From: JAFGTX01 sp942492225
GTDB taxonomy: Bacteria > Bacillota > Clostridia > Peptostreptococcales > Acidaminobacteraceae
NCBI GenBank assembly: GCA_942492225.1
Contig: CALODS010000044.1
Span: forward strand, 1-57,643
Direction: 5' to 3'
Length of the DNA stretch: 57,643 bases
Shown here: positions 35,229-44,205 of the stretch, piece after piece
How the letters are laid out: the number at the start of each line of letters is the position of its first letter
Position numbering within the stretch: position 1 is the first letter of the stretch
Position numbers and translations under genes: made by a program
Notes under the pieces: generated by a model
What the model saw: the letters and a program-made list of their open reading frames with translations, nothing else
Told to the model about the DNA's origin: nothing
Databases searched by the model: none

Positions 35229-36857
35229 ATGATGTTGGATACCTTATTAAAAAACGGCATTTTTTATACAATGACCTCAGAAGGTGTATATACTGAGGCA
35301 GTCGGAATCAAGGATGGCGTCATTGTATTTTCTGGTTCATTGGAAAAAGCAAAAGATTTAGAGAGTAAACAAGTGATTGATTTAAAGGGGAAAACAGTTA
35401 TTCCGGGAATGGCAGATGCACATATGCATATGTATGCTTATTGCCAAAATCAAGTCCTTGTCAATTTACAAGATGCCCGTAGTATTGATGAGATGATTAA
35501 TAAAATGAAAGAAAAAGCATTGACGACACCTAAAGGTTATTGGATTAAGGGCGCTAATTTTGATCAAAGTAAATTTATTGAAAATCGATTTCCAACAAAA
35601 GAAGATCTTGATTTAATTAGTGAGGAACATCCAATTGTTATTAAGAGATGTTGTTTACATGCTATTGTAGCCAATTCAATGGCTTTGGAGCAAGCGGGCG
35701 TTGTCAAAGGATATGATGGTGGTTCAGGTGGCATAGTTGAAGTAGATGAACTGGGCGTTCCAAACGGTATTTTGCGTGAACAGTCAACCAAAATTTTTGA
35801 TGATATTATACCAGACCCTTTGTCAGATGAAAGTGAAAAACGTCGTATAATGGCAACTGTTTTTTCGGATATGTCATCCAAAGGTATTACAGGTATACAT
35901 ACCTATGCAGCAAAAATATGGCATTATGATGAGGATATTTCCCTATATAAAAGTTTTGATCAAGCGGGAGAGTTACCTCTTCGTGTAACAGTGTGTCTTG
36001 ATGAACTATTTGAAAAAGAAGAGATTAGTCAGGCAGAACTGGCAAACCCGAATAGATTGGTTCAATATGGTGCTTATAAGTTATTTACAGATGGTTCTTT
36101 GGGCTCACGATCAGCGGCACTTAAAGAACCTTATGCAGATGATCCAGAAAATAAAGGTTTTGTTGTCTGTTCTCAAGAAGACTTAAACATGAAGGTGTTG
36201 CGTGCTTATCAAAAAGGATTACAACCAGCAATTCACGCAATCGGAGATGCGGCTCTTGATATGACCCTTACTGCTATCGAACAATGTTTGGATGTTTCGT
36301 TTCAAGAGGGTATGACAAAAGAGGAACAAGAACGTAGATTACCGTTTCGAATTATCCACGTTCAGATGATTGATGAATCTCTTGTGCGTCGAATGAAATC
36401 ATTGCCTGTTATATTGGATATACAACCTATTTTCTTATGTACAGATTTAAATTGGATTGAAGATCGTCTTGGTAAAGCCCGCGTAGCCAATTCCTATTGT
36501 TGGGAAACACTTGCAGATGAAGGCTTTATTCAAACAGGCGGTTCCGATTGTCCAGTTGAATCCTTTGATCCAATCAAAGGCATTTATGCAGCTGTGACAA
36601 GAGCAGATATGCAAGGGATGCCAGCTGGTGGTTTTTATCCAAAGGAAAAATTATCAGTCTATGAAGCGATTTCTTTATTCACAAAGAATGTTCATTATGC
36701 AACAGGACAAGAAGAATATTTAGGAACCTTGACAGAAGGAAAATTTGCTGACTTAGTGGTACTTGACAGAAATCCATTTGAGATACCTCCAAAAGAGTTG
36801 CTAGAGGTAAGAGTTTTACAAACATATGTCGCTGGAAAACAAGTCTATAGTGTATAA
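35229..36857 (+). CDS. YtcJ-type amidohydrolase (first of two)
   Basis: 542 aa from ATG 35229, placed by GGGAGG; the longer frame from 35190 lacks a site. Amidohydrolase family 3 pattern: KTVIPGMADAHMHM with the HxH metal pair, a long middle section with YKLFTDGSLGSRSAALKEPY, HAIGDAALDMTL, FRIIHVQM, and the aspartate in GGSDCPVES. Ends with the small composite beta domain GKFADLVVLDRNPFEI. Family members hydrolyse amides or cyclic amides in the cytoplasm, with metal. The next gene is a diverged paralogue, suggesting two related substrates or a dimer of unlike subunits. Confidence 0.9.
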   Translation: MMLDTLLKNGIFYTMTSEGVYTEAVGIKDGVIVFSGSLEKAKDLESKQVIDLKGKTVIPGMADAHMHMYAYCQNQVLVNLQDARSIDEMINKMKEKALTTPKGYWIKGANFDQSKFIENRFPTKEDLDLISEEHPIVIKRCCLHAIVANSMALEQAGVVKGYDGGSGGIVEVDELGVPNGILREQSTKIFDDIIPDPLSDESEKRRIMATVFSDMSSKGITGIHTYAAKIWHYDEDISLYKSFDQAGELPLRVTVCLDELFEKEEISQAELANPNRLVQYGAYKLFTDGSLGSRSAALKEPYADDPENKGFVVCSQEDLNMKVLRAYQKGLQPAIHAIGDAALDMTLTAIEQCLDVSFQEGMTKEEQERRLPFRIIHVQMIDESLVRRMKSLPVILDIQPIFLCTDLNWIEDRLGKARVANSYCWETLADEGFIQTGGSDCPVESFDPIKGIYAAVTRADMQGMPAGGFYPKEKLSVYEAISLFTKNVHYATGQEEYLGTLTEGKFADLVVLDRNPFEIPPKELLEVRVLQTYVAGKQVYSV

Positions 36858-36900
36858 TTTAAAGTGTGATTTGCAAGTATAACGATATGGGGGAATGAGT

Positions 36901-38436
36901 ATGATCGCAGACATTTTAATAAAAAATGGCCACTGTGTCACAGTGGAAGATGAGCAAATGATGAATTGGGTTGCAATAGGTGGCAGTCAAATTATTGGAA
37001 TTGGTAAAGACGAATCTTATGAACAGCATATAGGAAATGAGACAGTTATTATTGATGCAATGGGTAAAACTGTCCTACCAGGATTTATTGACAGTCATTT
37101 TCATGTGGTTCAAACGGCGCTCAATTCCATCAGCCTTGACTTGAGTCATACGAAAACCCATAAGGAATTAGGCGAGGCGATTCAAGCGGCATATAATCAG
37201 TCTAGTGGAGATTACATACGAGGCATCCGTATTGAGGCATATCAATTCGAAGAGAAAACATTTCCAACGCGATCTCTACTAGATCAATATTGTGACAATG
37301 TACCAGTTTGGTTAAATTCGTTAGAATATCAAGTGAGCGTGTTAAACACCTATGCAATGCTTTATTTTAAAATTCCTTTTACTGCAGAAGGTGTAGAAAT
37401 GGATGAAAAACAAATGCCAACAGGTGTTTTTCATAAAAATGCCAATGCAATTTTACGTAAAAACATTTTAAAAAACACTTCTAACAATGAAAGAAAAGAA
37501 GCGTTGACAGGCATTATGGGTCAACTTCTTGGCAGTGGTATTACTACCGTAAATGCTATGGAAGGCGGCTTTATGTATAGCGATAAAGATGCTGAATTTA
37601 TCTATGAAAATAGCAATTATTTTCCCATTGATATGACACTGTTTTATCAGAGTATGGACATTCAAAAAATAATTGAGATGGGTCTTAAAAGAGTCGGTGG
37701 TAGTTTGTATATTGATGGTACCATGGGTGCTAGAACTGCTGCGCTTTCTTTTGAATATGCTGATTGTCCAGGGACGATGGGGAGCCTTTTTCTTAAGCAG
37801 CAAGAGGTGAATGACTTCGTTTTGGAATGTTATAAAAATAATTTACAATTGGCCTTATATACAATTGGGGATCGAGCGATACAAATGGCCCTCGATGCTC
37901 ATGAACACGCAATGTATCAAACGGGAATTAGAGGCTTGCGGCATCGATTAGAACATGTTGAGTTACCAACAGAAGCACAAATAAAAAAGGCAAAAGAATT
38001 GGGCATTATTTTTTCAATGCAACCGAGTTATGAATTGTATTGGGGTGGTCCCGGTAAAATGTATGAAAAAAGGTTAGGTTCTCGGTATAACGAGACAAAT
38101 CCATTTAAAACAATTGTAGAAAATGGCGTGTTGATTTGTGCGGGTTCTGACAGTGACGTTACTGAACCAAGACCACTTCAAGGGATACATGCTGCAGTGA
38201 ATCATCCCGTTGAAAAGCACCGAGTGCGCCTTTATGAAGCACTCAAAATGTTTACCTATAATGGAGCCTTTGCTATTTTTGAAGAAATGCAAAAAGGGTC
38301 ACTAAAGGTTGGCAAATTAGCGGATATAGTTATTTTAGATCAAGATATTTATGAAGTTCCTAGTGACAGCATTGACCAAATAAAAGTGTCGATGACTATT
38401 AAATCTGGAGAAATTCTTTATAATAACTTAGTTTAG
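36901..38436 (+). CDS. YtcJ-type amidohydrolase (second of two)
   Basis: 511 aa from ATG 36901, 7 bases after GGGGG; ATG 36895 is too close. Same architecture as the preceding gene: KTVLPGFIDSHFHV with HxH, GSLYIDGTMGARTAAL, YTIGDRAIQMAL, LRHRLEHVEL, and CAGSDSDVTEPRPL. Ends with GKLADIVILDQDIYEV. The metal-binding set appears complete. Sequence identity to its neighbour is low by eye, so the duplication is old. It ends 17 bases before the regulator gene and is likely in the same transcript. Confidence 0.9.
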   Translation: MIADILIKNGHCVTVEDEQMMNWVAIGGSQIIGIGKDESYEQHIGNETVIIDAMGKTVLPGFIDSHFHVVQTALNSISLDLSHTKTHKELGEAIQAAYNQSSGDYIRGIRIEAYQFEEKTFPTRSLLDQYCDNVPVWLNSLEYQVSVLNTYAMLYFKIPFTAEGVEMDEKQMPTGVFHKNANAILRKNILKNTSNNERKEALTGIMGQLLGSGITTVNAMEGGFMYSDKDAEFIYENSNYFPIDMTLFYQSMDIQKIIEMGLKRVGGSLYIDGTMGARTAALSFEYADCPGTMGSLFLKQQEVNDFVLECYKNNLQLALYTIGDRAIQMALDAHEHAMYQTGIRGLRHRLEHVELPTEAQIKKAKELGIIFSMQPSYELYWGGPGKMYEKRLGSRYNETNPFKTIVENGVLICAGSDSDVTEPRPLQGIHAAVNHPVEKHRVRLYEALKMFTYNGAFAIFEEMQKGSLKVGKLADIVILDQDIYEVPSDSIDQIKVSMTIKSGEILYNNLV

Positions 38437-38453
38437 AAATGGAGAGCTCAAAC

Positions 38454-39647
38454 ATGTTGAAGATTCATTTTTTAGGTAAATCAAGAATTGAATATGATGA
38501 TGAAGTTGTGCATGATCCATTTGGTGCTAAGGCTTATGCACTTATTTGTTTGCTTGTGTTAAATGAAAATAAGTATTTAAGTCGAGAAAAAATAATTGGA
38601 TATCTTTGGCCAGACAGCACAGATGACGCTGCGCGTTATAACTTGAGGTACAATTTGTGGCTTGTTAAGAAAAGTATTCAGCGAGATCGAAATGGTCATG
38701 GTTTTCTTCATGTAGATAAAGAGTGTTGTTCAATTAATCAAGAATACGAATTTGTTTCAGATATTTTAGAAATTATTAACTTCCTACCAAGTGAGTCGGA
38801 TACGATTGAAAGTATACTACGCTTAAAAGAAATGTTTCAAGGCGATTTTTTAGAAGGTTGCTATTTCAATAAATGTGATGAACTAAATGAATGGATTATT
38901 TTTGAGCGTATAAATTTTGAAAAACGCAAGGTAAAGGTTTTAAAGAGGCTTGCAGAGCTTTATGAGAAGAGTGAAGCTTATGAAGCTTGTCTTGAAACAA
39001 TTAATGAAGTATTGGAAATCGAGCCCTATGATGAAACAGTGGTGTCAAAAATATTAGATATATATATGGCTTGTGGTAAGAGAGCTGCGGCTATAACTTA
39101 TTATAATAAGTTCAGTAATCAGTTGGCTGGCAGTCTTGGTATTGTGCCTTCGTCAGAATTAAGAGACAAATATAACGATTTGCGCACCAAAATGTGCGAT
39201 AAACAGGAGCGCATAGAATTAGAAAAATCAATCGCCGTTAAGGATTCAAATCTAGCGTTGCAAACGGGACAAACGTTTATTGAATTCACTACTCACACGA
39301 TCAAAGACATTCCATACTTTTGGATGTCTAGTGTTATAGACAAGATTGTTCAAACGGTGGAATGGGAGATTCTTCAGCATCTTAAATACCTTGAATTAGT
39401 TAGTTTGGCCACCATACAACTTGATATATTAGAAATTGATACAGCCTTTGATAAGATTCAGCTATATGAACAAGAGATAAAAGAAGTAGCAATTGTGAAC
39501 GCTTTTATCAAATTACTAATACTGGTTTGTGAAACACATCAATTGACAATACATATAAAAGACCAGCATAATCTAGATCAGCCTTCAGCAAGTGTTTTAA
39601 ATCATATTAAACAGATAAAAATTAAAGGATTAAATTTGATTCAATAA
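38454..39647 (+). CDS. SARP-type transcriptional regulator with BTAD domain
   Basis: 397 aa from ATG 38454, 7 bases after GGAGAG; ATG 38439 lies before that site. An OmpR-like winged helix (about 1-95: LKIHFLGKSRIEYDDEVV, REKIIGYLWPDSTDDAARYNLRYNLWLVKK) is followed by a bacterial transcriptional activator domain of TPR-like helices (about 100-250: LAELYEKSEAYEACLETINEVLEIEPYDETVVSKILDIYMACG). The C-terminal 140 residues are helical and unrecognised. As last gene of the amidohydrolase operon it probably controls that operon. Ligand and binding site unknown. Confidence 0.88.
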   Translation: MLKIHFLGKSRIEYDDEVVHDPFGAKAYALICLLVLNENKYLSREKIIGYLWPDSTDDAARYNLRYNLWLVKKSIQRDRNGHGFLHVDKECCSINQEYEFVSDILEIINFLPSESDTIESILRLKEMFQGDFLEGCYFNKCDELNEWIIFERINFEKRKVKVLKRLAELYEKSEAYEACLETINEVLEIEPYDETVVSKILDIYMACGKRAAAITYYNKFSNQLAGSLGIVPSSELRDKYNDLRTKMCDKQERIELEKSIAVKDSNLALQTGQTFIEFTTHTIKDIPYFWMSSVIDKIVQTVEWEILQHLKYLELVSLATIQLDILEIDTAFDKIQLYEQEIKEVAIVNAFIKLLILVCETHQLTIHIKDQHNLDQPSASVLNHIKQIKIKGLNLIQ

Positions 39648-39659
39648 AAAGTATATAAA

Positions 39660-39696
39660 AAAGGGGGGTGAGATTTTTATAATTTCATCCCCCTTT
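39660..39696 (+). terminator. Terminator of the amidohydrolase operon
   Basis: G-rich arm AAAGGGGGG starting near 39660 pairs with CCCCCTTT ending at 39696; the stem is about 14-15 bp with two G-T pairs and a 7-base AT loop. Flanking A and T runs could serve either strand. Confidence 0.8.
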
Positions 39697-39842
39697 AAAT
39701 TTTATAAAATCAACATTGGTCTATTAGAATAACTAATAACTAAAATAAAGAGGTTCTGTTCATAAAAAATGATATAATAAATATTGTTAATATTTTATGT
39801 TTTGTAATACACACAACACAGACAATAGGGGGTTAAATAAAA

Positions 39843-41867
39843 TTGATAAAAGGTATATCAATCAAAAAGATATCTGTGATAATGTTGACTGGCATTTTTT
39901 TAATGTCTTCATTATCTTTTTCAGCAAATAATAGATTATGGTTTGATGAAGATATTAAAATAATAAAAAATGAAGCTTATAAATATATTGTACATCCTGT
40001 AGAGATTGAAGGAGCATCACCTACAGAATATAAGCTTATGCGTGACAAGTTTGAAACAATTCGTATGGATGCTGTAAAAATTATTGGGGAATCTGCTTTT
40101 AGTGGACAAGATGAATTGAAAACAGTACAGTTTTCTGATGTGTTGCGTGAAATTCAGTCAAACGCTTTTGAAAATTCGACTCAGTTAAAAGAAATTGAGT
40201 TTCCGCAGAGTCTCAAAATTATAGGTTCAGCTGCTTTTTTAAACAGTGGATTAAAAGAGGTTGTGATTCCAGGATCGGTTAAAAAGATTCAGCCACTAAC
40301 GTTTTCGGGTAATGATTATCTTGAGAAAGTAATACTTGCAGAGGGGGTTGAGTCGATAGGAGCTAATGCATTTTCAACGTTACGGTTGAGAGAAATACAT
40401 ATTCCGAATTCTGTAATCGAGATTGATCCGCTGGCTTTGGAGTTAAATGGATTGGATCATGTCATTCTATATACGCCCTCAGAAAGTGTTGCTGCTGAAT
40501 ATGGAAAAAGCAATAATATGCAAATCGTTTTTACGGATAAAAATAAAACAACCAATGAAGATGACATCTATCAATTTATTGATGGATTAGAGATTGTTCG
40601 TTCCAACGCTAAAAAAAGAGTAAAAGAACATATTAACTTCATAGATCTTAATCCAGAAATTTACCCGAGTGGTGTTTACGAAGTGGAAGTTTGGAATGAA
40701 GATACAACACTATCCTTTTCTAGTGCGCCGGATGATGAGTTTGCGCTGGTGACATGGTATTTAATAAAAAAAGGTGATCACTTTGAACCGATTTCTATGT
40801 TTGATGCCTTGCCTGAAGCGGAATATATTAGAACGGATACAAAACTTACAGCAATTATTAGTGCGCCTAGTAATATAACTGTGACAGATAAAGAAGGGCA
40901 TGTGTATACTGAAAATAGCCCAGAACTGTATGGATTGATCTGCTATTACTATTCTAAAAATGGTACGCCGACAGTATTGACACCAGAGGTGACAGTGGTA
41001 AAATATAGCGATATCCCAAAGGGAAATGTTGGTTTAAATTCAGCGAAAATGGGATTCCCCATTGCCGCGGAGTTACATGCCCTCGAAGAAAATGAAGGTA
41101 TGCCACCAACATTGCCGATAACGGAAGAAGACTTTGCTCAGTTGTTTTTATACATGACCAAAAATAATATATTTGAACATAGAGTCCACCTTATCAATGC
41201 AAGGTTTGATGTGGCAATTACTCCAGAATTTAAAGAGAAAATGGCTAATGGATTTAAATTGGCGTCGCATAAATACCCAGAGTATATGGCATATACTCAT
41301 AGTTATAACTACACAACATCAGGTGCAGGATTGGGCTGTTATGTAACGTTTAGCATTCAGAGTGATGCATATACATTTGAAGAAATTAAACAGATGCAAT
41401 TGCTATTTCAATTACGTACAAAGGGATATCTTGATGCCCTAAAGAAACAAGGAAAATTTTCTGATGATATGACACAACGCGAAAAGGCGAAAGCTATTTA
41501 TGAGTGGGTGATTCTTTTTGCAGACTATGATTTAGATTATAATAAAGTGAGTCATACGGGATTTGGTTTGCTAGATAATAAATATGCAGTTTGCGAAGGA
41601 TATGCAGCAACTTATAATATGATGTGTCGACTAGCGGGTATTAATATTCAAGGATGCGTTGGTGAACCAAAGGGAAATTCAGAAAAAAATACACATATGT
41701 GGTCTCTTGCCGAGCTAGACGGTGTACGTGTTCACATTGATACAACTTGGGGAGATCCAACGAATCCTTCATTACCTGAGGATTATATTGATTATGCCTA
41801 TTTTGCATTAGATTCTGAAGTGATGAAAGACGATCATTCATGGGATGAGACTATCTTTGGAGAATAG
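39843..41867 (+). CDS. Secreted leucine-rich repeat protein with transglutaminase-like protease domain
   Basis: 674 aa, TTG start 10 bases after GGGGG. Signal peptide at 1-28 (VIMLTGIFLMSSLSFSANN). Residues 75-215 form BspA-type LRR_5 repeats: IGESAFSGQDELKTVQFSD, IQSNAFENSTQLKEIEFP and others. A middle region (about 240-400) is unassigned. The C-terminal third is a transglutaminase-like fold with the triad Cys584 (YAVCEGYA), His618 (NTHMWSLAELDG) and Asp633 (HIDTTWGDP). All three are present. No anchor motif is seen, so it is probably released or held by its repeats. A TATAAT (39773-39778) lies upstream. Likely a surface or secreted peptidase. Confidence 0.85.
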   Translation: MIKGISIKKISVIMLTGIFLMSSLSFSANNRLWFDEDIKIIKNEAYKYIVHPVEIEGASPTEYKLMRDKFETIRMDAVKIIGESAFSGQDELKTVQFSDVLREIQSNAFENSTQLKEIEFPQSLKIIGSAAFLNSGLKEVVIPGSVKKIQPLTFSGNDYLEKVILAEGVESIGANAFSTLRLREIHIPNSVIEIDPLALELNGLDHVILYTPSESVAAEYGKSNNMQIVFTDKNKTTNEDDIYQFIDGLEIVRSNAKKRVKEHINFIDLNPEIYPSGVYEVEVWNEDTTLSFSSAPDDEFALVTWYLIKKGDHFEPISMFDALPEAEYIRTDTKLTAIISAPSNITVTDKEGHVYTENSPELYGLICYYYSKNGTPTVLTPEVTVVKYSDIPKGNVGLNSAKMGFPIAAELHALEENEGMPPTLPITEEDFAQLFLYMTKNNIFEHRVHLINARFDVAITPEFKEKMANGFKLASHKYPEYMAYTHSYNYTTSGAGLGCYVTFSIQSDAYTFEEIKQMQLLFQLRTKGYLDALKKQGKFSDDMTQREKAKAIYEWVILFADYDLDYNKVSHTGFGLLDNKYAVCEGYAATYNMMCRLAGINIQGCVGEPKGNSEKNTHMWSLAELDGVRVHIDTTWGDPTNPSLPEDYIDYAYFALDSEVMKDDHSWDETIFGE

Positions 41868-41894
41868 ATAAGTAGCAATATCGCAAACATAAAG

Positions 41895-41938
41895 AAACCC
41901 TATAGATTAGACTGTTTAAAGTTTAATTTATAGGGTTT
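41895..41938. terminator. Bidirectional terminator between convergent genes
   Basis: AAACCCTATA (41895-41904) pairs with TATAGGGTTT (41929-41938); the stem extends five or six more AT/GT pairs inward. It lies between the transglutaminase gene and the convergent symporter gene. Confidence 0.8.
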
Positions 41939-41987
41939 ATTTTATGTGTTGATCAATTTTAATAATGTTTTGTAGGTGTTATATATA

Positions 41988-43229
41988 CTATAAGGCAACT
42001 TCCTCAACAAGCTTTCCTTGATCCTTGTTCAACTCACCTTCTGAAGCGGCTACTATAACAGCTGCAGAAGCGTCACCTGTTACGTTTACAGCTGTACGTG
42101 CCATGTCAAGCAGTCTATCAATACCAGCAATCAAAACGAGTCCTTCGAGTGGTAATCCGACCGACTGTAATACCAGTGATAGCATGATGAAGCCGCCACC
42201 AGGAACGCCTGCTGTTCCGATTGAACCGAGTGTTGCTGTCAAAACTACAGTTGCCATTTGTGCCATGGTTAATTCGATGCCATAAACTTGTGCGATGAAA
42301 AGGGCGCAAACACCTTGGTAAAGGGCTGTACCATCCATGTTGATTGTTGCACCTAGTGGAAGGACAAAGCTTGAGATTTTCTCTGAAACGCCTAAGTTAT
42401 CTCTTACAGAACGAATGGTTACAGGCAGTGTACCTGAACTACTGGTTGTACTAAATGCGGTTAATGTTGCGGGCATTACGCCTTTAAAAAACTCTTTAGG
42501 CGAAATGTTTGCAATGATTTTAACTGCTGAAGAGTAAACGATAATCGCATGAAGAATACAACCGATGTATACAGCAAGAATAACCATTGCCAATGGTTTT
42601 AAGACATCAAGTCCATATGTTGCAAAGACAGGTGCAATTAATGCAAAGATACCATAAGGTGCAAGTTCCATAATAAAGGCTGTAATTTTGTACATAATTT
42701 CCGCGAGGCTATCGAAGAATGCTAAGAAAGGTTTGCCTTTGTCATCTGGAAGGACGGCACATCCAACACCTAAAAATAGGGCGAATGCAATAACTTGAAG
42801 AATATTACCTTCTACAAGACCCTTTAATGGATTACTAGGAATGATATTTAATAAAGTTGTTACGATTGAAGGTGCGTCTTTACCAGCCATTTCGGCGCCA
42901 ATTGGAATCGAAAGACCTGCACCAGGATTCATTAGTGTACCAAGTGCTAAACCAATACTGACTGCAATGGCAGTTGTTAGTAGGTAGTAGATTATCGTTT
43001 TACCACCGATTCTCCCCAGTGATTTAATATCTCCAATACTAGCGGCTCCAACAATAAGTGATGAGAATACCAGTGGAACAATAATCATTTTGATCATATT
43101 GATAAAAAGTGTACCAAATGGCTTGATATAAGTTTCTGCAATTTGTGGTGCGCCTTGCAATAAAAATCCTACGACAATACCCAGTACGAGGCCAAGAAAA
43201 ATCTTGGATGTTAATTTCATGTTCTTCAA
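41988..43229 (-). CDS. Glutamate/aspartate:cation symporter, DAACS family
   Basis: 413 aa, eight membrane helices with two re-entrant loops. Signatures: STTSSSGTLPVT (serine-rich hairpin 1), GATINMDGTALYQG (unwound helix 7), GTAGVPGGG (hairpin 2) and DRLLDMARTAVNVTGD (helix 8). The arginine in DMARTAVN sits where GltPh has Arg397, which binds the side-chain carboxylate, so acidic substrates such as glutamate, aspartate or C4-dicarboxylates are expected. TTG start with AAGGGGG at normal spacing; ATG 43220 is the alternative. Its promoter carries four 10-bp repeats, and a two-component system lies just upstream on the same strand. Confidence 0.93.
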   Translation of the reverse strand: MKNMKLTSKIFLGLVLGIVVGFLLQGAPQIAETYIKPFGTLFINMIKMIIVPLVFSSLIVGAASIGDIKSLGRIGGKTIIYYLLTTAIAVSIGLALGTLMNPGAGLSIPIGAEMAGKDAPSIVTTLLNIIPSNPLKGLVEGNILQVIAFALFLGVGCAVLPDDKGKPFLAFFDSLAEIMYKITAFIMELAPYGIFALIAPVFATYGLDVLKPLAMVILAVYIGCILHAIIVYSSAVKIIANISPKEFFKGVMPATLTAFSTTSSSGTLPVTIRSVRDNLGVSEKISSFVLPLGATINMDGTALYQGVCALFIAQVYGIELTMAQMATVVLTATLGSIGTAGVPGGGFIMLSLVLQSVGLPLEGLVLIAGIDRLLDMARTAVNVTGDASAAVIVAASEGELNKDQGKLVEEVAL

Positions 43230-43252
43230 AATAAATCCCCCTTAAAATAAAA

Positions 43253-43320
43253 AGTATAAGTAATAATAAGAGGATATCGTCTATCTGACAAGTTCTGACA
43301 CTATCAGACAGTATCCGACA
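43253..43320 (-). promoter_or_regulatory. Symporter promoter with four 10-bp direct repeats
   Basis: On the - strand TATACT (43253-43258) is a good -10. A 17-bp spacer away there is no proper -35 (GACGAT), as in activated promoters. Starting at that point, 43281-43320 holds four consecutive 10-mers, each reading TGTCnGA followed by three bases on the - strand (TGTCGGATAC, TGTCTGATAG, TGTCAGAACT, TGTCAGATAG). The exact 10-bp period puts all copies on one face of the helix. The GlnL-like regulator encoded next is the likely binder. Confidence 0.7.
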
Positions 43321-43350
43321 TTAAAAAATGAAAATTCAGAAAAATGCATG

Positions 43351-44205
43351 TTAGTTTATTTCGATTAATATGCCTTCTAGAAATTTCTTGATATTAACTT
43401 TCCCTGAAACATTGGTGTCGCCTTTAGAATAACGCATTTGTTTTCTGATTTCACTAAAATCAAAAAGTAGTGACGCATAATGTTCAAAGAGGTAATCGTT
43501 ATAATCTTCCAAGCCACGTTCGACCAATTCTGTAAAGGCTTTTGTAATAGTTCTTCTAATGCGCTGTTCAACGGCATAAACCTGATTTTTGTCTTTATGA
43601 TTAGACGTGATGGCAGAATAAAGATCTGAAAGTCGGTAAGTTTCAGTATCGCGTTCCTTTATCCAAATGATACCATTGATAAGATCGTCGCATCCAGATT
43701 CACCTAATATGCCTAGTTTGCTAAAGATATGTTTAATATTGTTACGTAGAGTAGTAGTGTTTGAATCATTAGAATGTTGACGTGCGTGTTGAAGGTGAGA
43801 AAAAGCATCTTCAAAGCGCTCTAATACTTTTTTTAAGTCTAAGTGTTCTCTCACTTTTTCGATAACAGAAACCACTTCCACAACGTTGATGGGTTTGTTG
43901 ATGAAAAATTCTATACCCAGTCTATAGGCCTTAGAAATCATTTCTTTAGAAGTTACTTCTGAAATCATGATGATATTAGGTGTTAGGTTTGTTGGTATAG
44001 CTTTAATGATTTCTAATCCATCCAAATCAGGCAATAAAAAATCTAATAAAATAATATCTGGATGAGTGTTTTTTATATCTTCGATAGCATCTTGACCACA
44101 ATTTGAATGACCAACAATGGTACCAAGATTTTGAGCTTTAATAATATTGCTGAGTATTTTTATGACACTGTGGTCGTCATCTACAATATAGAAAGTTGTT
44201 TGCAT
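43351..44205 (-). CDS. Response regulator with YcbB domain, GlnL-like
   Basis: 284 aa. Receiver domain 1-120 with acidic pocket D9-D11 and phospho-acceptor Asp55 (IILLDFLLPDLDG). The rest (about 150-284) matches the YcbB-type DNA-binding domain: LGILGESGCDDLINGIIWI, QVYAVEQRIRRTITKAFTELVERGLEDY. In Bacillus subtilis the GlnK-GlnL pair of this type activates glutaminase and glutamine transporter genes. Here it is translated from a start overlapping the kinase stop (TAATG) and lies upstream of an acidic amino-acid symporter, so control of that symporter is strongly suggested. Confidence 0.88.
   Translation of the reverse strand: MQTTFYIVDDDHSVIKILSNIIKAQNLGTIVGHSNCGQDAIEDIKNTHPDIILLDFLLPDLDGLEIIKAIPTNLTPNIIMISEVTSKEMISKAYRLGIEFFINKPINVVEVVSVIEKVREHLDLKKVLERFEDAFSHLQHARQHSNDSNTTTLRNNIKHIFSKLGILGESGCDDLINGIIWIKERDTETYRLSDLYSAITSNHKDKNQVYAVEQRIRRTITKAFTELVERGLEDYNDYLFEHYASLLFDFSEIRKQMRYSKGDTNVSGKVNIKKFLEGILIEIN

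Noticed and set aside
42025..42285. 86-codon + strand frame opposite the symporter gene.
   Set aside because: Shadow of the well-conserved antisense gene; composition follows that gene's codons.
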